Positions 8,370 through 12,629 of a DNA stretch of 12,629 nt are shown piece after piece. Under the pieces are notes generated by a model, which had not been told where the DNA came from, made no database searches, and saw only the letters and a program-made list of their open reading frames with translations. This DNA is from Nitrospiria bacterium (GTDB lineage: Bacteria; Nitrospirota; Nitrospiria; Nitrospirales; UBA8639). Every line of letters starts with the position of its first letter. Position 1 is the stretch's first letter. Location: NCBI GenBank assembly GCA_030430725.1, contig JAUIKP010000039.1, positions 1 to 12,629 on the forward strand, in the 5' to 3' direction. The translations under genes were made by a program, and so were the position numbers.

Positions 8370-8686
8370 CGATGTTCGAATCCTTCACACACTCTTTCCT
8401 GTCCCTGTCGTTAGAGGAACTCCTCTGGATCGGATTCGGGTTTTTGGGACAAGGCATTTTTTTCTCACGCTGGTTGGTCCAATGGGTGGTGTCCGAACGC
8501 AATGAGGAAAGCCAAATTCCCATGTCGTTTTGGTATATGAGTCTGGTCGGGAGTGTGATTGTGCTCACCTATGCCATTCATATCGCCGACCTGGTGTTTA
8601 TGGCCGGCCAAAGTGTCGGCACTGTGGTATATGTTCGCAATATCATGCTGCTCCATCAGGCCAATAAGCGAGTCATGAGTGGATAG
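8351..8686 (+). CDS. LAB_N-domain small membrane protein (lipid A biosynthesis N-terminal-like)
   Basis: A 111-residue protein with three predicted membrane helices (about residues 24-45, 58-78 and 82-101). It shows the conserved pattern of the domain otherwise found at the N-terminus of some lipid-A-disaccharide synthases: GFLGQGIFFSRWLVQW (30-45), SERN...IPMSFWYMSL and GQSVGTVVYVRN (86-97). As I recall, this domain is grouped with the PQ-loop/SWEET-like transporters, so a role moving a lipid-linked sugar across the inner membrane is plausible but inferred. Its place between a GT2 and a GT39 enzyme fits that role. The start is uncertain: ATG 8351 has no ribosome site, whereas ATG 8372 directly follows the stop of a leader frame. 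Its stop overlaps the next start by 8 bases, indicating tight coupling. Confidence 0.85.
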   Translation: MHSLLLTMFESFTHSFLSLSLEELLWIGFGFLGQGIFFSRWLVQWVVSERNEESQIPMSFWYMSLVGSVIVLTYAIHIADLVFMAGQSVGTVVYVRNIMLLHQANKRVMSG

Positions 8687-10418
8687 CCCACACCCTCACG
8701 CACTCTTTCCGTCCTCTCTCCGTTCTTCCATCACGCAATCTCCTCTTTTTCAAGTGGTAGGTGTGCTGCTCCTGGCTGCCTGGCTTTTGGGCGTAGATGG
8801 TGGATGGGTCTTTGGCCCGGATCTGGGCGCGCTGGGACTGACGGATCGGGATGAGGGGAGCAATGCCGAAGCGGCACGGGAAATGCTGGAGACCGGTGAT
8901 TGGATTTCTCCCACTCTCAACTATGAACCTCGCTATGCCAAACCGGCCTTTGTGTATTGGCTCATCAGCGGATCGTATGCCCTGTTTGGCGTCAATGAAT
9001 TTGCCGCGCGGTTGCCTTCGGCATTGTCCGGTCTCTGCCTGCTGTTGCTCCAGTACGTGTTTGTCCAACGGTGGGCCGGCCCCACGGTCGCCCTGTTCGC
9101 TTCAGGTATGTTGCTGCTGAATTTGGAGTTTTTGGGCATCAACCGCATGGTGCTGACCGATCCGGAGTTGGTCGTGTTCACGACATTGGCCGGCTATAGC
9201 TTTTGGTACGCGCTCCACCATGACCGGACCAAACGATGGCTTTTTGTCATATTTTATCTGGCCATGGGATGTGGCATGTTGGTCAAGGGGCCCGTGGGTA
9301 TTATCATTCCGCTGGTGGGCGTCATCCCGTATCTCATCCTCACGCGTCAATGGGGAACTTTCTGGCAACGGGGCTTTCCCCTTGTCGGAATCGTTTTGGT
9401 CACCGCAGTGGCCGCTCCCTGGTATGTAATGATGTTTCAAATACATGGGGAAGCCTATTGGGCTGCGGCGCAAGCCAATACCACCGGCCGGTTCATGAAT
9501 CCCATGGAAGGCCATGGGGGGACGCTCTTGTTTTATGTGCCGGTGTTATTGGTGGGATTTTTCCCATGGAGTGCCTGTCTCCCTTCCATGTTGTATCACA
9601 CGTTCAAGCGCTTGAAAGGGTTCTGGCAGGGACAAGGCCTTGCCACGCAAGAGCAACATTTGGAGTGGTTCCTGAGCCTCTGGGTGGTGGGTTTGTTTGC
9701 GTTCTTTACGTTCTCGGCCACGCGGTTACCGCATTACATCTATCCGGCGTTTCCGGCAGCAGCCATGCTGGTGGCCCTGTGGTGGAAACGTTTTCTGATA
9801 GAAGAAGAGCCGGTTGGACTGACCGCTTCCGCTCGCGTTCTCATTGGGGTGGGATACCTCTTGGGTATCGCGATGATGTTTGTGCCGGCGGTCTTTCAAT
9901 TGTTCATCAAGCAGATTGCCAAAGAATTCCCGGCTGCGGTCCAGGTAGACCTGGCGTGGCTTCCGTCGCTGGTAGGCCTCGTCATAGTCATAGGAACCAT
10001 GCTCATGCGGCAGTGCATGCGATCTGATACCAAGCGCCATCTGGCCTTTTGGGTGGGATGCGGGATGATGCTGCTCTTTACCGTATTGGTTGCGCGAGGG
10101 GGACTCTCGATCTACCACCAGTATTTCATCGGACCACCGCAGGAATTAGCTGTCATCGCCGGCTACAACTTAGGCCCGGATGACCGATTGATTCAATTCG
10201 GCCGGAAGCGCCCATCCCTCAGTTTTTATGCCAAACGCAAAGTATACTTTCTTGGGGTGAACGACGAAGAGCTCCCCCAACACCTCGCGGCTCCCGGCCG
10301 AAAAATGGCCATCATTCAAACTCAGCTTCGAGGACAACTTCCCAAAGCCCTGGCCCACTGGAAGGTCGTTCTGGATCACGGCGGTTTTTCTCTCCTCACC
10401 AGCGAACCCTTGTTGTAA
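8679..10418 (+). CDS. ArnT/PMT-like (GT39-type) membrane glycosyltransferase
   Basis: A 579-residue integral membrane enzyme with an N-terminal helix (about 22-42), a periplasmic loop carrying the catalytic-type acidic motif TDRDEG (55-60), then EAAREMLETGDW and PRYAKPAFVYW, as in ArnT-type transferases. About ten further hydrophobic helices run to residue 475, and a soluble C-terminal domain of about 100 residues follows. Such enzymes take a sugar from a polyprenyl phosphate on the periplasmic side and attach it to lipid A or another acceptor. The true acceptor and sugar (L-Ara4N or other) cannot be read here. None of the ArnA/ArnB-type genes are nearby. GTG 8679 overlaps the upstream stop, suggesting translational coupling. 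The 109 bases after it contain only a weak AGGAA/TTCCT hairpin (10512-10526) and no convincing terminator. Confidence 0.92.
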   Translation: MDSPHPHALFPSSLRSSITQSPLFQVVGVLLLAAWLLGVDGGWVFGPDLGALGLTDRDEGSNAEAAREMLETGDWISPTLNYEPRYAKPAFVYWLISGSYALFGVNEFAARLPSALSGLCLLLLQYVFVQRWAGPTVALFASGMLLLNLEFLGINRMVLTDPELVVFTTLAGYSFWYALHHDRTKRWLFVIFYLAMGCGMLVKGPVGIIIPLVGVIPYLILTRQWGTFWQRGFPLVGIVLVTAVAAPWYVMMFQIHGEAYWAAAQANTTGRFMNPMEGHGGTLLFYVPVLLVGFFPWSACLPSMLYHTFKRLKGFWQGQGLATQEQHLEWFLSLWVVGLFAFFTFSATRLPHYIYPAFPAAAMLVALWWKRFLIEEEPVGLTASARVLIGVGYLLGIAMMFVPAVFQLFIKQIAKEFPAAVQVDLAWLPSLVGLVIVIGTMLMRQCMRSDTKRHLAFWVGCGMMLLFTVLVARGGLSIYHQYFIGPPQELAVIAGYNLGPDDRLIQFGRKRPSLSFYAKRKVYFLGVNDEELPQHLAAPGRKMAIIQTQLRGQLPKALAHWKVVLDHGGFSLLTSEPLL

Positions 10419-10527
10419 AAGCCGGCAGGGAATGGTGGGAGTCTCCGGACCATCGACTTCGGCAAGTAGCCTGTGCGCACTGGTCAGGTGGGCTCAGGGC
10501 CAAATGATACCAGGAAACCGATTCCTT

Positions 10528-11070
10528 TTATCCGATTGCACAGGAGTCATCTGCACACGAATGCTTCGAGAGAAGCTCGGGTGTTGCCGTGAGTTCGGCA
10601 GATGATGTGGCGTGCTCCTGCAATAATCCCAGTTCCACTCCGAGTAGAAGATCGTCATGGATCCCGAACACCTGTCGGTGCAGTCTGCCCTGTGCGTCAA
10701 TCAACACCGTGGTTGGAGTTCCCCTCATCCCATATGCCCGCATGGTTCGGGGAAGCGGATCGCCATTTGGCCCCGGCAGGTCGACCGCAACTGGAAAACG
10801 AATGCGGTATTCATGCAGAAACGCGCGAAGCGACGACGACCCCATGGCCTCGTGGTGCTCGAACACCGTATGCAACCCGATGACCCGGACGTCGGGAAAG
10901 AGCTTGGCGACGCGCTGGGCCTGTGGTAGGCCATGCGACACGCAACCGGGGCAAAGCATTTGAAATGCGTGAAGAAGCACGACTTGTCCCCGAAGCCCGG
11001 CCAGGCTGAGGGGCTCGGGAGTATTGAACCAGTCTGTAGTCTGCCATTCTGGAGCTAGCCGGATTGTCAT
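10528..11070 (-). CDS. Thioredoxin-fold (TlpA/redoxin-like) protein with CPGC motif
   Basis: A 180-residue cytoplasmic redoxin. It shows the TlpA/AhpC-TSA layout: an N-terminal LSLAGLRGQVVLLHAF strand segment, the redox motif Cys40-Pro-Gly-Cys43, VRVIGLHTVFEHH (61-73), then GTPTTVLID with cis-Pro119. CPGC is the thioredoxin spacing (CxxC), so disulfide reduction is likelier than peroxidase activity. There is no signal peptide, unlike periplasmic TlpA/ResA. The C-terminus carries a second cysteine pair, Cys172 and Cys177, after a flexible linker, which could relay electrons or bind metal. ATG at 11068-11070 is chosen because the minus strand has AAGGAGA 6 bases upstream. An ATG 45 bases further upstream lacks one. 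It is divergent from an HxlR regulator, a likely control partner. Confidence 0.85.
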   Translation of the reverse strand: MTIRLAPEWQTTDWFNTPEPLSLAGLRGQVVLLHAFQMLCPGCVSHGLPQAQRVAKLFPDVRVIGLHTVFEHHEAMGSSSLRAFLHEYRIRFPVAVDLPGPNGDPLPRTMRAYGMRGTPTTVLIDAQGRLHRQVFGIHDDLLLGVELGLLQEHATSSAELTATPELLSKHSCADDSCAIG

Positions 11071-11096
11071 CAAATCTCTCCTTAGGTGATGGATGG

Positions 11097-11125
11097 TTGA
11101 GTAATGGTTTTTCATGCAAGATACT
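11097..11125 (+). promoter_or_regulatory. Predicted promoter for the HxlR-type regulator
   Basis: TTGAGT (11097-11102, 4/6) and GATACT (11120-11125, 4/6) are spaced 17 bases apart. The start codon lies about 50 bases downstream. The -10 overlaps the -10 of the opposing promoter. Confidence 0.4.
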
Positions 11126-11146
11126 AAGCCTGCAGGAGTCTCTCAA
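11118..11146 (-). promoter_or_regulatory. Predicted promoter for the thioredoxin-fold gene
   Basis: On the minus strand TTGAGA (11146-11141, 5/6) and TATCTT (11123-11118, 4/6) are separated by 17 bases. The spacer contains the palindrome CCTGCAGG (11129-11136), a possible operator. Transcript leader to the ATG is about 40 bases. Confidence 0.45.
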
Positions 11147-11176
11147 GAAGGCACTTTTTGGTAAGGGGGTGACGGA

Positions 11177-11632
11177 ATGGTTCAGGATGATCAGTCGATG
11201 GAGATGGAGTCGGAGTTCCCGGATGACACGACAATTCCTGTGGCCTCGATGGTGGAGAGTATTGTCGGCTGTAAGTGGTCGGTCCGTATACTCCAGCTTT
11301 GTGCCGAGGGGCACAATCGCCCAGGTATGGTGCTCCGGGCCTGTCCAGGTCTGTCGGCAAAAGTCATGAATGAGCGATGGCGAAAGATGATCCGTTTTGG
11401 CATCATGCGACGCAGGGTGTTTGGACTCAAGCCTCCGGTTGAAGTGGAATATCAACTCACCCCGTTCGGCCGCCGGTTTTTGAAAATTCTTGATGAAGTG
11501 CGCAAGTTACAGGAGGCTGTGGATGTTGGGGACATCTCGGAGGCCAGCCGTTCTCCGAAGATGGCCAAGTCGAGTGGTCGCAACACGTCCCCCAAAAATA
11601 AGAAACGAACCTCCGCGTCTGGTTCTTCTTGA
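11177..11632 (+). CDS. HxlR-family winged-helix transcriptional regulator
   Basis: A 151-residue protein with an HxlR winged helix-turn-helix across residues 22-110. Its matching blocks are SIVGCKWSVRILQLCAEG, RACPGLSAKVMNERWRKMIRFGIMRRRVF and PPVEVEYQLTPFGRRFLKIL. The family binds DNA as dimers, and several members respond to redox or electrophile stress through cysteines. Here Cys32, Cys42 and Cys56 are candidates, with Cys32 at the start of the first DNA-binding-domain helix. A serine- and lysine-rich tail (about 124-151) looks disordered and is unusual for the family. AAGGGGG (11163-11169) lies 7 bases before ATG. It is divergent from a thioredoxin-fold gene with overlapping promoters, suggesting local and auto-regulation. 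The inducing signal is inferred, not shown. Confidence 0.88.
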   Translation: MVQDDQSMEMESEFPDDTTIPVASMVESIVGCKWSVRILQLCAEGHNRPGMVLRACPGLSAKVMNERWRKMIRFGIMRRRVFGLKPPVEVEYQLTPFGRRFLKILDEVRKLQEAVDVGDISEASRSPKMAKSSGRNTSPKNKKRTSASGSS

Positions 11633-11634
11633 AA

Positions 11635-11665
11635 AGGCTTGTAAGACATTCATGAATGTTTGCCT
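11635..11665 (+). repeat. Inverted repeat just after the HxlR gene, possible terminator
   Basis: A perfect 14-bp palindrome ACATTCATGAATGT (11646-11659) lies within AGGC (11635-11638) and GCCT (11662-11665). The outer and inner stems are separated by unpaired bases, and a T run (near 11682-11686) lies about 17 bases later. It could end the hxlR transcript or be a protein site. Confidence 0.35.
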
Positions 11666-11748
11666 CCACTTCTGACTCCTATTTTTCGGATCAATTAGAA
11701 TTAATGGTTCTGGCTTTTCAGCTCTACGATGTGTATCGGGAATCCATC

Positions 11749-12019
11749 TTGGGATTGCCAGCATGAAAGTACTGGCAGGGGAACACACCGCACGTGTGGC
11801 CCCAACTCTGGTGTCAACGTGATGTTCTGTGGTGCCGGGTTTCGCCCCGGCAGGCGAGGCCCTTTTGTTTCGGCAAAAGGACCCAAAACCATTGACGCCC
11901 CGTCCGGCTTGATCGGATGGGTCGGACGCAGGCAATGGAAGGGCGGACCAACTCGCTGCACTCAGACAAGGTCCGCCAGGAGAAAAGAGCGTCCAACCCT
12001 TGAGCCGGACGGCAGGCGT
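11749..12019. ncRNA. Highly structured non-coding element, possible structured RNA or repeat unit
   Basis: Inverted repeats fill this stretch. TTGGG (11749-11753) pairs with CCCAA (11801-11805), enclosing TGCCAG/CTGGCA (11756-11777) and CACAC/GTGTG (11784-11798). Next come TGCCGGG/CCCGGCA (11833-11852) and CCTTTTG/CAAAAGG (11861-11880). Last is one nested hairpin: ACGCC (11895-11899) with GGCGT (12015-12019), CCGTCCGGCT (11900-11909) with AGCCGGACGG (12003-12012), GGGTCGGACGC (11919-11929) with GCGTCCAACCC (11989-11999, one mismatch) and GGCGGACC (11942-11949) with GGTCCGCC (11970-11977). The last group is about 33 base pairs. Strand and function are unknown. A 116-codon frame (11729-12079) crosses it and might be annotated as a hypothetical protein. 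I think it is not real, although I recall similar hypothetical translations in many genomes, which fits a dispersed repeat. Confidence 0.5.
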
Positions 12020-12109
12020 GGGAAAATAAAAAGAGAGGGACATGAGGGATTTGGGGAATTCCACCTTACATTTAAGTAGTTGCTCTTAGTGGTCGACGGA
12101 TTTCACCGT

Positions 12110-12138
12110 TTGTACAGCGAAAATGCTTATGCTATACA
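12110..12138 (+). promoter_or_regulatory. Weak candidate promoter for the edge gene
   Basis: TTGTAC (12110-12115, 3/6) and TATACA (12133-12138, 4/6) are spaced 17 bases apart, in the AT-rich gap between the structured element and the CxxC protein gene. An AATAAA/TTTATT hairpin (near 12145-12161) and GATCC/GGATC repeats lie in the leader that would follow. Nothing else is seen in 12020-12225. Confidence 0.3.
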
Positions 12139-12225
12139 GGTGTGAATAAAGGGAATTTATTTGGAATAAAAATTAGCAGATCCTGCTCCTATGCGGATCC
12201 ACCTAAACATGGTTAGGATTCTGAA

Positions 12226-12629
12226 TTGCCGAAGTGTCGCCTCTGCATGAACGATAGAGTACTCAGGAACTCGCACATTGTTCCCGAATTCCTATACGCG
12301 GAATTATACAACACGAAAAACCATATGATGGGCATTAACGGACGCGGGAATCGCGGATGGAAGGCACTACAGAATGGAGCCAAAGAACATCTCTTTTGCG
12401 AGTCCTGCGAGCAGCATTTTAACGAATACTTTGAGAAGCCCTTCCGCAAGCTCTGGGTAAAGAATTGCCCTTTGCCCGACCAGTGGACTGCCAACGATGT
12501 CCACTGGATAACGGTCGACTATGCAACGTTTAAGCTCTTCCACCTTAGCGTACTCTACCGCGCTGGTGTGAGCAATCTACCAAACTTCACTGCCGTACAG
12601 CTCGGACCGCATGAAGAGAAACTTCGGCA
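12226..12629 (+). CDS. CxxC / SHxxPEF / CxxCE zinc-finger, HNH-like protein (3' truncated)
   Basis: An open frame of 134 codons runs off the right edge. The start is TTG 12226: the frame is closed by TAG at 12214-12216, and AGGA (12215-12218) lies 7 bases before TTG. That start puts CRLC at residues 4-7, as expected for proteins that begin directly with a zinc knuckle. Then come RNSHIVPEFLY (14-24) and LFCESCEQHFNEYFE (56-70). The two CxxC pairs and the intervening His suggest a treble-clef, HNH-type zinc fold. Further on, LSVLYRAGVSNL and VQLGPHEEKLR (107-134) match a pattern I recall from a widespread uncharacterised family of such proteins. HNH-like nuclease activity is possible, but the canonical Asn/His of active HNH sites is not clear. 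The rest of the protein lies outside the window. No function is assigned. Confidence 0.8.
   Translation, partial: MPKCRLCMNDRVLRNSHIVPEFLYAELYNTKNHMMGINGRGNRGWKALQNGAKEHLFCESCEQHFNEYFEKPFRKLWVKNCPLPDQWTANDVHWITVDYATFKLFHLSVLYRAGVSNLPNFTAVQLGPHEEKLR

Noticed and set aside
9236..10027. Plus-strand frame of 263 codons inside the ArnT-like gene
   Set aside because: It lies wholly within a strongly supported membrane protein gene in another frame and has no family features.
10512..10529. AGGAA/TTCCT hairpin followed by three further T residues as a terminator for the ArnT-like gene
   Set aside because: Only 5 base pairs with few G-C pairs and a short T run, overlapping the end of the convergent gene. 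Too weak to call.
10811..11455. Minus-strand frame of 214 codons over the redoxin and HxlR genes
   Set aside because: It crosses the divergent promoter region and is antisense to hxlR. The redoxin frame has the motifs and the ribosome site.
11507..12064. Minus-strand frame of 185 codons overlapping the end of the HxlR gene and the structured element
   Set aside because: It overlaps a well-supported gene on the other strand, has no ribosome site and matches no family.
11729..12079. Plus-strand frame of 116 codons across the structured element
   Set aside because: No ribosome site, unusual composition (many Arg, Gly, Pro, Cys) and complete overlap with inverted repeats. The RNA/DNA structure explains the sequence better. 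It may still appear as a hypothetical protein in automatic annotation.
12213..12494. Minus-strand frame of 93 codons at the right end
   Set aside because: It is the antisense shadow of the CxxC protein gene, which has conserved motifs and a ribosome site.

Overview
The window looks like a chromosomal segment of a Gram-negative, mid-GC bacterium. I favour the Nitrospirota (Nitrospira-like) because of the amino-acid gene order, the lipid A-type glycosyltransferase module and the sequence style. A deltaproteobacterium is the main alternative. This assignment is recognition by eye, not a database result.

Bases 1-5921 hold one tightly packed, plus-strand operon for the aspartate family and isoleucine precursors: the 3' end of homoserine dehydrogenase (hom), threonine synthase (thrC), a strongly diverged phosphoglycerate mutase homologue (apgM-like), aspartate kinase (lysC) and citramalate synthase (cimA). 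Aspartate kinase opens the pathway, Hom makes homoserine and ThrC makes threonine. CimA makes citramalate from pyruvate for isoleucine. No recognisable homoserine kinase lies in the window. The protein sitting in that slot has lost the iPGM nucleophile and most metal ligands, and is the most puzzling gene here.

Bases 5984-6945 hold an information-processing block: a promoter with a palindrome, an IHF/HU-type nucleoid protein (ihfA-like), a MerR-type regulator and tRNA-Pro(GGG), with a probable terminator. Proteobacteria share the ihfA-merR-tRNA-Pro order. A small minus-strand gene of unknown function follows (6998-7252).

Bases 7388-10418 hold an envelope module: a promoter, a GT2 polyprenyl-phosphate-type sugar transferase, a short leader ORF, a small LAB_N/PQ-loop-like membrane protein and an ArnT/GT39-type integral membrane glycosyltransferase. 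Together these could make, flip and transfer a lipid-linked sugar onto an envelope glycolipid.

Bases 10528-11632 hold a divergent pair: a minus-strand thioredoxin-fold protein with a CPGC motif and a plus-strand HxlR-type regulator. Their predicted promoters face away from each other and share the same -10 bases.

Bases 11633-12629 differ in character. A region of about 270 bases (11749-12019) is packed with inverted repeats, including a nested hairpin of about 33 base pairs, and looks like a structured RNA or a mobile repeat rather than a gene. A low-GC stretch with a weak promoter follows. Then comes a TTG-started gene, cut by the window edge, encoding a CxxC / SHxxPEF / CxxCE zinc-finger, HNH-like protein. 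This may be the start of an accessory region.
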